Shown here: positions 24,496-32,584 of the stretch, piece after piece
Position numbering within the stretch: position 1 is the first letter of the stretch
Layout: each line of letters begins with the position of its first letter
NCBI RefSeq assembly: GCF_000300515.1
Contig: NZ_AMSI01000001.1
Location: forward strand, 186,001-250,000
From: Nitratireductor indicus C115
GTDB lineage: Bacteria; Pseudomonadota; Alphaproteobacteria; Rhizobiales; Rhizobiaceae
DNA: 64,000 bases
Direction of reading: 5' to 3'
The notes under the pieces: generated by a model
What the model was told of the DNA's origin: nothing
The model's database searches: none
What the model saw: only the letters and a program-made list of their open reading frames with translations
Translations under genes and position numbers: made by a program

Positions 24496-25157
24496 GCTAC
24501 AACTGGGATTTTCATTCGGTCTGGCAGTATTACGATCTCTTTCTCTGGGGATTGTGGATCAGCGTCGTCTACACCTTCGGGTCCATTTTCTTCGGCGTCA
24601 TCATCGGCTTTCTGACCTGCGCTGCGCGTCTGTCGCACTGGCGCGTTCTCAACGTCATCGCCCGGGTCTACCAGGAGATATTCCGCTGCACCCCGTTGCT
24701 CGTTCAGTTGCTGTGGTTCTATTACGCCTTCCCGCTCCTGATCGGCGCATCGATAGACAATCGCGTCGCGGGCATGCTGACGCTGTCGCTTTATGTCGGC
24801 GCCTTTTATGCGGAGATTTTCAGGGGCGGCATCGTTTCCATCGACCGGGGGCAGCGCGAGGCCGCTGCCGCAATCGGCATGAGCCCCTGGCAGTCGATGA
24901 AGCGCATCATCCTGCCGCAGGCGCTGAAGCGCGTTCTACCCTCGTTCATCAACCAGTCGGTGATCCAGTTCAAGAACACCTCTCTGGTCTCGGTCATTTC
25001 CGTGGCCGACCTTGCCTATATGGCCGCCGTGGTGAACGGGCAGACCTATCGCCCGCTTGAATCCTACACGGTGATGGCTGCGCTCTACATCCTGATGCTC
25101 CTGCCTCTGACGCAGGCTGCCGACTGGATCGAAAAGCGGCTTCGCGTGAGCGACTGA
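24492..25157 (+). CDS. Polar amino acid ABC transporter permease (HisM/GlnP type)
   Basis: A 221-residue inner-membrane permease. It shows the N-terminal SVVYTFGSIFFGVIIGFLTCAARLS segment, TPLLVQLLWFYYAFP, and the EAA loop QREAAAAIGMSPWQSMKRIILPQALKRVLPSFINQSVIQFKNTSL. Only one permease gene is present, so the pore is presumably a homodimer. It pairs with the ATPase that follows 8 bp later and with a family-3 binding protein, probably the one at 16360. Confidence 0.92.
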   Translation: MSYNWDFHSVWQYYDLFLWGLWISVVYTFGSIFFGVIIGFLTCAARLSHWRVLNVIARVYQEIFRCTPLLVQLLWFYYAFPLLIGASIDNRVAGMLTLSLYVGAFYAEIFRGGIVSIDRGQREAAAAIGMSPWQSMKRIILPQALKRVLPSFINQSVIQFKNTSLVSVISVADLAYMAAVVNGQTYRPLESYTVMAALYILMLLPLTQAADWIEKRLRVSD

Positions 25158-25165
25158 GTGGAGGC

Positions 25166-25945
25166 ATGACCATGAACGCACAAGCACGGAATTCCACCCC
25201 CATCATCGAAGCGCTGTCCCTGCATAAGAGCTATGGCAAGCACGAGGTGTTGAAAGGGCTTGATCTCAGCCTCGACCGCGGTGAGGTGGTGGCTCTGATC
25301 GGCCCCTCCGGTTCGGGAAAGTCGACCTTTATTCGCTGCCTCAACATGATGGAAATCCCCACGGGCGGCACGGTGCGCTTTCGCCAGAAGACGGTCGGCG
25401 ATCATTTCCGCGACAAGGGCGGGGAGATTGGCATCGGCACGCTGCGGCGCCATGTCGGTATGGTCTTCCAGCACTTCAACCTGTTTCCGCACAAGACGGT
25501 GCTGCAGAACGTGACCGAAGGTCCGATCGTGGTCTGCAAGACCCCGAGAAAGGAAGCCGAGGAGCGGGCAATGGACCTCCTGTCCCAGGTCGGACTGGCG
25601 GAGAAGCACGGTGCCTATCCAAACCATCTATCAGGCGGGCAGAAGCAGCGCGTGGCCATCGCCCGTGCCCTTGCCATGGAGCCGGAAGTGCTTCTCCTCG
25701 ATGAGGTGACGAGCGCTCTAGACCCGGAACTGGTCGGGGAGGTTCTGTCCGTGATCCGGGGGTTGGCGGAAAAGGGTATGACCATGGCCATCGTCACCCA
25801 TGAAATGGCTTTCGCGGCGGATGTCGCCAGTCGCGTCCTGTTTCTCGATCAGGGCGTCATAGCCGAGTCCGGATCGGCAGATCAGGTCATTCTCAACCCG
25901 CAGAACCCCCGCCTTCAGGGGTTCGTTTCCCGGTTCAGGGGGTGA
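25166..25945 (+). CDS. Amino acid ABC transporter ATPase (HisP/GlnQ type)
   Basis: A 259-residue ATPase with Walker A GPSGSGKST near residue 45, Q-loop VFQHFNLFPHKTVLQNVTEGP, signature LSGGQKQRVAIARALAMEP, Walker B VLLLDEVTSALDPELVGEVL and a His switch in VTHEM. All motifs are intact. Its stop overlaps the GTG at 25942 and lies 5 bp before the ATG of the next gene. It powers the amino-acid transporter of the cluster. Confidence 0.94.
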   Translation: MTMNAQARNSTPIIEALSLHKSYGKHEVLKGLDLSLDRGEVVALIGPSGSGKSTFIRCLNMMEIPTGGTVRFRQKTVGDHFRDKGGEIGIGTLRRHVGMVFQHFNLFPHKTVLQNVTEGPIVVCKTPRKEAEERAMDLLSQVGLAEKHGAYPNHLSGGQKQRVAIARALAMEPEVLLLDEVTSALDPELVGEVLSVIRGLAEKGMTMAIVTHEMAFAADVASRVLFLDQGVIAESGSADQVILNPQNPRLQGFVSRFRG

Positions 25946-25950
25946 TTGGA

Positions 25951-27027
25951 ATGCAGCCGTTCAAGGTCTCGATCTTCGGCGCGGGCAAGGTGGGCGCGGC
26001 CCTTGCGGGCGCGCTTGCCGGAAGGCCGGGTTTTGCGGTCGAGGTGATCGACTGTTCCGAAGATGCGATAGACCGGCTGCGCGGTCTCGACCTGCCGGTG
26101 GGTGTGCGTTCCTATGGCTATCGCGATGAATTGCCCTCGCTTCTGGCGGGCTGCGATGCGGTGGTGGCTGCTGTGCCCGAGGCCGCTCGTCCGGAAATCG
26201 CCGCAGCGGCTGTGCAGGCAGGTGCACATTATCTCGATTTCTCGCCGGCCCGCGAGCGCATGCGTGAAATTCTGGCACCGCTCGCGCAACGTCGCGCCGT
26301 AATGATGGGATGCGGCGTTTCGCCGGGGGTCATCGATAATGTCGCGACAGGTCTTCTGGAAACCCTTGCGCCGGTCAGCGACCTTACCATTCGCGTCGGG
26401 GCCATACCGCGCTTTCCCACGAATCGGCTCGGCTATGGCCATATCTGGAATGTGGGCAGCCTGATCGACGAATACACTCTGCCGAGCGCGGCGTTGCGGG
26501 ACGGGCAGGCGGTGAACCTTGCGCCGCTCGAGGAGTATGAGCAGATTCGCATCGACGGCGTGACCTATGAGGGGTTTGTAACCTCCGGCGGCTTGGAGGA
26601 CCTTTCGCTTCTGGCCGAGGCAGGACCGCGCAACATCACCTTCAAGACCCTGCGCTATCCCGGACATCTGGATTACATGCGCTTTCTGCTCGATGATCTT
26701 GGTCTTCGGAACCGGCGCGACATGCTGCGCACGCTTCTGATGAACGGCTTGCCGGAAATCGCTGACGACGTGCTCGTCCTTGCCGTGACGGCGAAGGGAA
26801 TGCGGGATGGAAACTCGTGCGAGAAGACGGTGGTCCACCGCTTCCAGCCTGAGGGTGAAGACGGCCCGTTCAACGCCCTGAGCTCGGTTGCCGCCGGCTA
26901 TGCGGCAAGCCTGCTATCGCGCCTTCGCGCAGGTGAAATCGCGAAGGCGGGCTTCGTCGCTCATCATCGCTTGAAGGCGTCCGAGCTTCTCAGCGGCGAG
27001 TTTTTGGGGCCGCTTCTCAAGGCCTAG
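25951..27027 (+). CDS. Saccharopine/lysine dehydrogenase-like oxidoreductase
   Basis: A 358-residue protein with the Rossmann start VSIFGAGKVGAALAGALAG followed by the saccharopine-dehydrogenase-type domain (VVAAVPEAARPEIAAAAVQAGAHYLDFSPAR, MGCGVSPGVIDNVATGLLE, TLRYPGHLDYMRFLLDDLG). The closest described functional relatives that I know are L-lysine 6-dehydrogenases and saccharopine reductases. It closes the transporter operon. It may form or reduce a cyclic or semialdehyde intermediate of a lysine-like substrate. Start ATG 25951 is preceded by GGGGGTGATTGG; a GTG at 25942, overlapping the ATPase stop, is an alternative. Confidence 0.78.
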   Translation: MQPFKVSIFGAGKVGAALAGALAGRPGFAVEVIDCSEDAIDRLRGLDLPVGVRSYGYRDELPSLLAGCDAVVAAVPEAARPEIAAAAVQAGAHYLDFSPARERMREILAPLAQRRAVMMGCGVSPGVIDNVATGLLETLAPVSDLTIRVGAIPRFPTNRLGYGHIWNVGSLIDEYTLPSAALRDGQAVNLAPLEEYEQIRIDGVTYEGFVTSGGLEDLSLLAEAGPRNITFKTLRYPGHLDYMRFLLDDLGLRNRRDMLRTLLMNGLPEIADDVLVLAVTAKGMRDGNSCEKTVVHRFQPEGEDGPFNALSSVAAGYAASLLSRLRAGEIAKAGFVAHHRLKASELLSGEFLGPLLKA

Positions 27028-27045
27028 GTGTTTAGTCCCGGCATT

Positions 27046-27129
27046 TTGCAGTCAGATGGAACCATCTGACGTCCGCACAAATGCGGGCAAAGAGATAGAT
27101 CGGTTCAGGGGAAACGGTGAACCGATCTA
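27046..27129. repeat. Dispersed palindromic repeat, copy 2, with a second hairpin
   Basis: TCAGATGG (27052-27059) and CCATCTGA (27062-27069) form a near-continuous palindrome followed by CGTCCGCACAAATGCGGG, which matches the element at 54390-54430 read in reverse. Next to it TAGATCGGTTCA (27096-27107) and TGAACCGATCTA (27118-27129) form a perfect 12-bp stem with a 10-nt loop. The element lies between two convergent genes and may serve as their terminator. Confidence 0.55.
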
Positions 27130-27142
27130 GACCCGCAGCCCT

Positions 27143-27604
27143 TCAACCGGCGCTGTCTCCTGCGCCAAGGAGACGGTTGAGCTCCAGGCGCAGTTGATCG
27201 GGGTTGGCGAGTTCGGCTTCGATCCGCGCATGCAAGTTACGCCACAGGGGCACGGCCCTGGCCAGCACAGCCTCTCCCTCCCGCGTCAGTTTCAAAAGCC
27301 GGGCACGCCTGTCTGCGGGGTCGGTTATGGTCTTCACAAGGCCTCTGCGCTCCAGCGGTTTGAGATTGGCGGTCAGGGTCGTGCGATCCATTGCCAGTAG
27401 CTCGGCCACGCTGCGCAGATTGGGTGGCTGCGGCTGGTTGAGGGACATAAGCAGGGAAAACTGTCCGCTCGATATGCCGAGCGGTTTGAACACCACGTCG
27501 AAACGCCGTGCAAGCGCGCGTGCTGCCCTCTGCGCATGAAGGCATAAACAGCTGTCGCGCACGAGAAGAGTTGTCGAAAGGTCAGGCTTGTCAGGAGCGT
27601 TCAT
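27143..27604 (-). CDS. MarR-family transcriptional regulator
   Basis: A 153-residue winged-helix dimeric regulator. The recognition region is LRSVAELLAMDRTTLTANLKPLERRGLVKTITDPADRRARLLKLTREGE, with the typical DRR wing. The N-terminus carries two nearby Cys (DSCLCLHAQ), which could sense oxidants. It is divergent from the VOC-family gene at 27708, with a perfect palindrome over that gene's putative promoter, so it probably represses both. Confidence 0.9.
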   Translation of the reverse strand: MNAPDKPDLSTTLLVRDSCLCLHAQRAARALARRFDVVFKPLGISSGQFSLLMSLNQPQPPNLRSVAELLAMDRTTLTANLKPLERRGLVKTITDPADRRARLLKLTREGEAVLARAVPLWRNLHARIEAELANPDQLRLELNRLLGAGDSAG

Positions 27605-27612
27605 GGGGTCGG

Positions 27613-27646
27613 TTGACAGTGAGTATCCATTTACGTTGATATCAAC
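27613..27646 (+). promoter_or_regulatory. Promoter with MarR operator palindrome
   Basis: TTGACA (27613-27618) and TTGATA (27636-27641) sit 17 bp apart and form a good promoter reading into the VOC gene. The -10 element is inside GTTGATATCAAC (27635-27646), a perfect 12-bp palindrome typical of MarR-type operators. Confidence 0.65.
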
Positions 27647-27707
27647 TTAGTTTGTGGAGCGTCAATTCCGTTGATGCATCTTCGCCCGACCAAGAAGGAA
27701 TATGGCC

Positions 27708-28154
27708 ATGAAAATTGTGACGAGCTTGAGCTTCCGGGGCCAGTGCCGCGAGGCGTTCGAGTTTTATGCAAAGGTGTTGGGCGGCAAGATCACGGCGGCC
27801 TTTCCCTATGGCGACGGGCCGCCGGACATGCCGATCACCGATGAGAAATACAAGACCTGGTTGATGCATTGCTGGCTTGAGGTGGGCGACCAGGCACTGA
27901 TGGGAGCCGACATGGATCTGGGCTGGAGCCCGAACATCGACAAGCCGAAGAACGGTTTCGATGTCACGCTGCATACGGACGACAAGGCCAAGGCCCAGCA
28001 CTGGTTCGATCAGCTTGTGGAAGGCGGTAGGGTGGTCATGCCGTTTGAGGAAACCTTCTGGTCGCCGGGCTTCGGTTCGTTGGTCGATAAGTTTGGCATT
28101 CCCTGGATGATCAACACCGCCCCTTCATCGGATTGGAAACCGCAAGCGGGCTGA
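27708..28154 (+). CDS. VOC-superfamily (PhnB/glyoxalase-like) protein
   Basis: A 148-residue protein of the PhnB-like branch of the vicinal-oxygen-chelate fold. Visible are VTSLSFRGQCREAFEFYAKVLGGKI at the start, a central HCWLEVGDQALMGAD and the C-terminal VVMPFEETFWSPGFGSLVDKFGIPWMIN. Such proteins are annotated variously as glyoxalase-like, bleomycin-resistance-like or demethylubiquinone methyltransferase-like, and their biochemical role is usually unknown. I chose ATG 27708 because AGGA lies 8 bases upstream; ATG 27702 (two codons longer) is too close to that site. MarR control suggests a protective or detoxification role. Confidence 0.83.
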   Translation: MKIVTSLSFRGQCREAFEFYAKVLGGKITAAFPYGDGPPDMPITDEKYKTWLMHCWLEVGDQALMGADMDLGWSPNIDKPKNGFDVTLHTDDKAKAQHWFDQLVEGGRVVMPFEETFWSPGFGSLVDKFGIPWMINTAPSSDWKPQAG

Positions 28155-28448
28155 TAGCTTCGGTATCGTCATTCCATGACTGCAGGCCACGCCCTGACGG
28201 CGTGGCCGACCGGCTGTTCGGGAAGCTTGTGGCAGCGGATGGGCATGTTGCCGCATGGCTTCCATCTTCTCGTGGCGATACCGGCGCCATGGATCGGCCT
28301 CTGCGCTATCCAGATCATGGCGAGCTACGGGGCGAAATCGAGAAAAATAATGCGCGCAGGACGTGAAGAAGCCAAACTTCTTTAACAGTGGCGGTATAGC
28401 ATCCGCCTCCTGACATTTGGTCTCGTCAATAGGCAGCGCTTCGATCTC

Positions 28449-29009
28449 GTGAACCCATCCGCACCAGCCCGCAAGGTGAAAGAAGGCATGGCATTCGAAG
28501 GCGATGCCATAACGTATCGAAGCGACTTTCCCCTATGGCTTCGGTTTTTCCTGCTGCCATGGGTGCCTATATGCCTCCCGTTCATTTCATTATACGTGCA
28601 GAATTCGAAAGGGATCGATTGGGCCAATCCGCCGGTTGCCGGAATGATATTTGGAACTCTTGGCTTCCTGCTCGTGCCATTGGCTTTCTCGGGGTTTTTG
28701 CTCGGTATGGCGCTTTTCGGTTCCTCGACCGGGCTGAGGCTCGACCCCGGCGCAGGAGAGGCGGTTCTGGAGCGAAAGGCCCCTTTTCGACGCCGGCTGA
28801 CGCGATACGCCCTTGGTGATGTCAGGATATTCAAGGTTGAGCTCGAGGCCGATTATCCTGCCTATGACGCCGCAATCGTCACCTTGCGGATGCCCGACGG
28901 CAGAAAGGTCAGGCTGGAAGGCTTCTGGCGGGATGACGATGCCAAATACTGGGTGGAACAGATCCGCAGGATCACAAATCCCGGGAGCAGCCAGGTATCA
29001 CCCGCCTAG
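28449..29009 (+). CDS. Hypothetical membrane protein with two transmembrane segments
   Basis: I do not recognise the family. The 186-residue frame has two hydrophobic segments (FPLWLRFFLLPWVPICLPFISLYV near residues 27-50 and AGMIFGTLGFLLVPLAFSGFLLGMALF near 63-90). A soluble beta-rich C-terminal part (residues 95-180) follows, with RLDPGAGEAVLERKAPFRRRLTRYALGDVRIFKVE, a pattern like PH-like domains anchored to membranes. The frame opens at GTG 28449; ATG 28488 (MAFEGD) is an alternative. It stands alone between the VOC gene and the bioYB operon. Codon use looks normal for the window. Confidence 0.6.
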   Translation: MNPSAPARKVKEGMAFEGDAITYRSDFPLWLRFFLLPWVPICLPFISLYVQNSKGIDWANPPVAGMIFGTLGFLLVPLAFSGFLLGMALFGSSTGLRLDPGAGEAVLERKAPFRRRLTRYALGDVRIFKVELEADYPAYDAAIVTLRMPDGRKVRLEGFWRDDDAKYWVEQIRRITNPGSSQVSPA

Positions 29010-29129
29010 CAGTGGCGGGCATTTCCCCGCGTTGCGCGACGTGAGGCCGGATTTATTCAGTGAAAAGCCAGCCTGCCTTCGGCGTCGCCGGAACGGTGAG
29101 GATGCGTAGCTTCGGCAAGCGCTCATAAA

Positions 29130-29139
29130 TTATCTATAA
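29130..29139. promoter_or_regulatory. BioR box, distal copy
   Basis: TTATCTATAA, an exact copy of the box at 29338-29347, lies 239 bp before the bioY start. It matches the known alphaproteobacterial BioR (GntR-family biotin repressor) site pattern. Two identical sites 208 bp apart suggest cooperative or looping repression. Confidence 0.65.
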
Positions 29140-29337
29140 AAATCGAATCTAACGCGGAAGCCCGCATTCATGAGTCGGGCCGGAAAAATAGCGGCGGTTC
29201 CGCTTGGACAGTGTGCGCAAGCCGCTGGACGTTAGGGCTTGCAACGGCGCGCCTGCTTCCCCGTCAAATGCCTCCAAGCGAGCGGCTATTGTCATTTCCA
29301 AACAATTATGGATTCATTTAGAGATAGATTCGTTTAA

Positions 29338-29348
29338 TTATCTATAAT
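29338..29348 (+). promoter_or_regulatory. BioR box overlapping the -10 of bioY-bioB
   Basis: TTATCTATAA at 29338-29347 overlaps a perfect TATAAT (29343-29348) just 20 bp before the bioY start. A repressor bound here would block RNA polymerase directly. AAGGAGA follows at 29356-29362 as ribosome-binding site. The rest of the 359-bp gap (29010-29368) holds the distal box and no ORF I can support. Confidence 0.8.
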
Positions 29349-29368
29349 TTTACACAAGGAGAACCAGG

Positions 29369-29944
29369 ATGAGCAGAACTGCCCTCAAGCCGTTTGATCG
29401 CCGATTAGCGCTGTCGGCGCGTATGGTGTTGATCATTGTCGCCGGCGCCGTGTTGATGACGATTGCCGCCAAGGTGCAGATACCGTTCTGGCCGGTGCCG
29501 ATGACCCTGCACACAATGGCAGTCATGGCTTTTGCCGTGGTGTTGGGGCCGCGCATTGCCGTCTCCATCTTCCTCGCCTATCTCGCGGCAGGGGCCGTGG
29601 GCCTTCCGGTGTTTTCGGGTTCGCCCGAACGCGGCATCGGCTTTTCCTACATGGTTGGCCCGACGGGCGGTTATCTTCTGGGCTATCTCATCGCCTCTTG
29701 GTTTGTGGGCGTTATGGCCGCCGGCAAGGGTACGCCGGGGCGGCTTGTGGCGATGCTTGCCGGAATGGTGCCGGTCTATGCAATCGGCATGGCGTGGCTC
29801 GCCCTTTATGTTCCGGCGGGGCAGCTTCTCGCCGTCGGTGCTTTGCCCTTCCTTCTGGGAGATATTACCAAGATTGCCGTCGTTGCGGTGGTCTGCGCCG
29901 CGCTGCCGGCAACGGTTGCTCGTCTTCAGGGGCAATCGGAATGA
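29369..29944 (+). CDS. bioY: Biotin ECF transporter substrate-specific component BioY
   Basis: A 191-residue integral membrane protein that binds biotin with high affinity. It has about six hydrophobic segments and the BioY hallmarks [66 protein letters not shown] and a C-terminal [22 protein letters not shown]. No bioM/bioN genes are adjacent, so it works alone or with ECF units elsewhere. It overlaps bioB as ATGA (29941-29944) and is preceded by two BioR boxes, consistent with biotin-repressed uptake and synthesis. Confidence 0.95.
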   Translation: MSRTALKPFDRRLALSARMVLIIVAGAVLMTIAAKVQIPFWPVPMTLHTMAVMAFAVVLGPRIAVSIFLAYLAAGAVGLPVFSGSPERGIGFSYMVGPTGGYLLGYLIASWFVGVMAAGKGTPGRLVAMLAGMVPVYAIGMAWLALYVPAGQLLAVGALPFLLGDITKIAVVAVVCAALPATVARLQGQSE

Positions 29945-30945
29945 GCGCGGCGGACCAAACGATCCGGCACGACTGGACGGTCGAGCAGATTGTGACCCTG
30001 CACGAGCTGCCATTGCTTGAACTGGTAGGACGCGCCAACGCCGTCCATCGCCGGTATCACGATCCGAACAGGGTCCAGAAGGCGAGCCTTTTGTCCATCA
30101 AGACCGGCGGATGTCCGGAGAACTGCGCCTATTGTCCGCAATCGGCCCATCACCGCGAGGTCGCGCTGACCCGCGACCGCCTGATGGACCCTGCAAGGGT
30201 GCTTGCCATGGCTGCGAAGGCCAGAGCCGCGGGCGCGGAGCGTTTCTGCATGGGAGCAGCATGGCGCCAGGTGCGCGATGGCAAGGAGTTCGATGCCGTG
30301 ATTGCGATGGTCGAGGGCGTTCGCGCCCTCGGCATGGAAGCCTGCGTCACACTCGGCATGCTGAAGCCGCATCAGGCTGAACGGCTGGCTGCGGCGGGCC
30401 TGACCGCCTACAACCACAATCTCGACACCAGCCCGGAATTCTACGGTCGCATCATCAGCACCCGCACCTATGAGGACCGCCTGGAAACGCTCGCAACGGT
30501 GCGCGCCTTTGGCATCGACCTGTGCTGCGGTGGGATCATCGGCATGGGCGAAACGGTGCGCGACCGCGCCTCGATGCTGCAGGTTCTTGCGGCAATGGCA
30601 CCTCACCCCGAAAGCGTGCCGATCAATGCGCTCGTACCGGTCAAGGGAACGCCGCTGGCGGACCGGCCGCTTATCGACCCTCTGGAGCTGGTGCGCATGG
30701 TGGCGACGACCCGCCTTGTCATGCCCGTGGCAACGATCCGTCTTTCCGCCGGGCGCTCGACCCTCAACCGTGAGGCGCAGATCCTGTGTCTTCTGGCGGG
30801 CGCGAACTCCGTGTTCTATGGCGAAGCGCTGCTCACCACCCCCAATGCGGAGATCGGCGAGGATGCCGAACTTTTTGCCGCAATCGGCAAGCCGCGCCGC
30901 GCCGGGGGTGCACAGGCCGTCGAGCTTGCACATGGCGGGCAATGA
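29941..30945 (+). CDS. bioB: Biotin synthase
   Basis: A 334-residue radical-SAM enzyme that inserts sulfur into dethiobiotin. The 4Fe-4S motif is CPENCAYC near residue 55, in the context [20 protein letters not shown]. Other family stretches are [41 protein letters not shown] and [14 protein letters not shown]. The ATG overlaps the bioY stop. The other biotin genes (bioF, D, A) are not in the window, so this organism separates bioB from them or lacks part of the route. Confidence 0.96.
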   Translation: MSAADQTIRHDWTVEQIVTLHELPLLELVGRANAVHRRYHDPNRVQKASLLSIKTGGCPENCAYCPQSAHHREVALTRDRLMDPARVLAMAAKARAAGAERFCMGAAWRQVRDGKEFDAVIAMVEGVRALGMEACVTLGMLKPHQAERLAAAGLTAYNHNLDTSPEFYGRIISTRTYEDRLETLATVRAFGIDLCCGGIIGMGETVRDRASMLQVLAAMAPHPESVPINALVPVKGTPLADRPLIDPLELVRMVATTRLVMPVATIRLSAGRSTLNREAQILCLLAGANSVFYGEALLTTPNAEIGEDAELFAAIGKPRRAGGAQAVELAHGGQ

Positions 30946-30993
30946 GATCGGATATCCGCGGTCTCCCGCAGAAAGGGCACACCGAACCCCGGA

Positions 30994-32193
30994 TCAGATG
31001 AGCATCTCCCGCACCGCATTCAAAAGAAACTCGTCCTGATAATTGCCTGCGACAAAGGACAGGCCAACCGGGCAATGTTCAACGCTCAACAGCGGTGCGG
31101 AGATTTCCGGCAGGCGCGCAGCACCGGAAAATGCGGTGATCGTCATGGCCGGGTCGTAGAAAGCCATCACCGCCTCGAGCGTGTTCAACGAGCCTTTCCG
31201 GGGCGCAATGGTCGGTGTCGTCGGAAATGAGATCACCGTGTCCGGGGTGAAGAAGGCATTGATCTGCCTGAAGAGGCGCTCGCGGTTTGCCAGCCTGTCC
31301 AGCGCCGCGATGCGGTCGAACCGCTGGACATTTCCATAGGCCATCGAGAAGGTGAAGCCGAGCTCCGGCTTGCAGGCTTCGATCCAGTTGCCGACCGTGC
31401 TCTGAAACTCCGCGGTTTGCAGATCGCGCAGCCCATTCAGATTGCATGCCGAAAGCTCGCTCTGCTCTCCGATGATTTCGGAAAAACGCACCCTTTCAAG
31501 GGCAAGCCCGGCGCGGCTGGCGATGCGTTCCAATGCGCTGGCAGCCTGATCCTGAACGGCCGGAGATGCAATGCTCATCGCATCTTCGAGGATGATAATC
31601 CGCCCCGGCGAAGGGGGTGGCGCTGCCGGGCCGTTGAGCATGACCCGCATTGCGGCGTCGAGCACGTCGAGCCGTTCGGCAAGCACACCCACGGTGCTGA
31701 CGCTTGGCTGAAACGGCAGGACGCCTGCCTCGGAAATCCGGTGCGTGGATGGGCGCATCCCCCACAGGCCGCAGAGGCTTGCGGGCACGCGGATCGAGCC
31801 GCCGGCATCCGTGCAAAGCGAGAAATCCGCGATACCGTTGGCGACTGAAGCGGCGGAGCCGCTGGACGAGCCGCCGGGAATCCTGTCCGGCGCTTTCGCG
31901 TTGCGGGGTGTGCCGAAATGGAAACTCTCCCCGTCGAGGCTGTAGGTGAATTCATCCGCCACGGCCTTCCCCACGCACCGCGCTCCGGCGGCAAGCAACT
32001 GGTCCACGCAAAGGGCGTTGTGAACCGGCGCGGGATGCGCATTGCGCCAGGCGGGGCTCCCATAGGAAGTTTTATGCCCGGCGATATCGATATTGTCTTT
32101 CACGGTGAAGCGCAGCTTGTCCAGCGGGCCATGGCGCAGCGGGGCAAGGTCAAGCTGCTCGACCAGTCCGAGGTCGATTGCGCGGTCAAGCAT
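30994..32193 (-). CDS. Amidase-signature family hydrolase
   Basis: A 399-residue amidase-signature enzyme. The catalytic Lys is in LRFTVKDNIDIAG, and the Ser-cisSer pair is in PGGSSSGSAASVANGIADFSLCTDAGGSIRVPASLCG, all intact. The C-terminal part is shorter than in GatA (about 480 residues), and no gatB/gatC is adjacent, so it is a stand-alone amide hydrolase and not part of tRNA amidation. A GGGAGG ribosome-binding site precedes the ATG. It converges on bioB. The substrate is not evident. Confidence 0.87.
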   Translation of the reverse strand: MLDRAIDLGLVEQLDLAPLRHGPLDKLRFTVKDNIDIAGHKTSYGSPAWRNAHPAPVHNALCVDQLLAAGARCVGKAVADEFTYSLDGESFHFGTPRNAKAPDRIPGGSSSGSAASVANGIADFSLCTDAGGSIRVPASLCGLWGMRPSTHRISEAGVLPFQPSVSTVGVLAERLDVLDAAMRVMLNGPAAPPPSPGRIIILEDAMSIASPAVQDQAASALERIASRAGLALERVRFSEIIGEQSELSACNLNGLRDLQTAEFQSTVGNWIEACKPELGFTFSMAYGNVQRFDRIAALDRLANRERLFRQINAFFTPDTVISFPTTPTIAPRKGSLNTLEAVMAFYDPAMTITAFSGAARLPEISAPLLSVEHCPVGLSFVAGNYQDEFLLNAVREMLI

Positions 32194-32584
32194 GAGGTTT
32201 TCCTCCCGAAGGGCGAATCTGAATGGTGTCTGATCCAGCTCTACACCACCGCGATGGCGCGCTCGCTATGGTTGTCTGCTTTGCACAGTTTTGGAAGCTT
32301 CGTGAAGATGTGATCCGCACGGCCAGGCAGTGGGATATTACGCTTCAATGCGGGGTGACTGGCGAGGAGCTATTGTCCTGACGTCCATGGCATTTCCTGA
32401 AGGCGTGATGCGTTTGCGCGCCCAATTCGGTGATTCAGACCGGAATGAAAATCCCCCAAAGGCTGCGGAGGTGGACAAGCGATTGGATGGTCTGGCTTGG
32501 GGTGGTTTGTGGAACGACCGCTATTAAACTGGGGTTGGCGGAAGCCGACCTTTATCGAATCAGAGGAGCGCGCTAGGCTAGAGG
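32194..32584. other. 391-bp gap with no supported gene
   Basis: Short frames on both strands cross this stretch (65 codons plus, 104 codons minus overlapping the next gene), but neither has a convincing ribosome-binding site or a recognisable domain. The sequence seems less GC-rich than its surroundings, which may hint at decayed or imported DNA. Confidence 0.4.

Noticed and set aside
28176-28385. 69-codon plus-strand frame after the VOC gene
   Set aside because: No ribosome-binding site, no domain, and it sits in a 294-bp gap with ordinary composition.
30994-32193. Assignment of the amidase as gatA
   Set aside because: It is too short and has no gatB or gatC neighbours; kept as a general amidase-signature enzyme.
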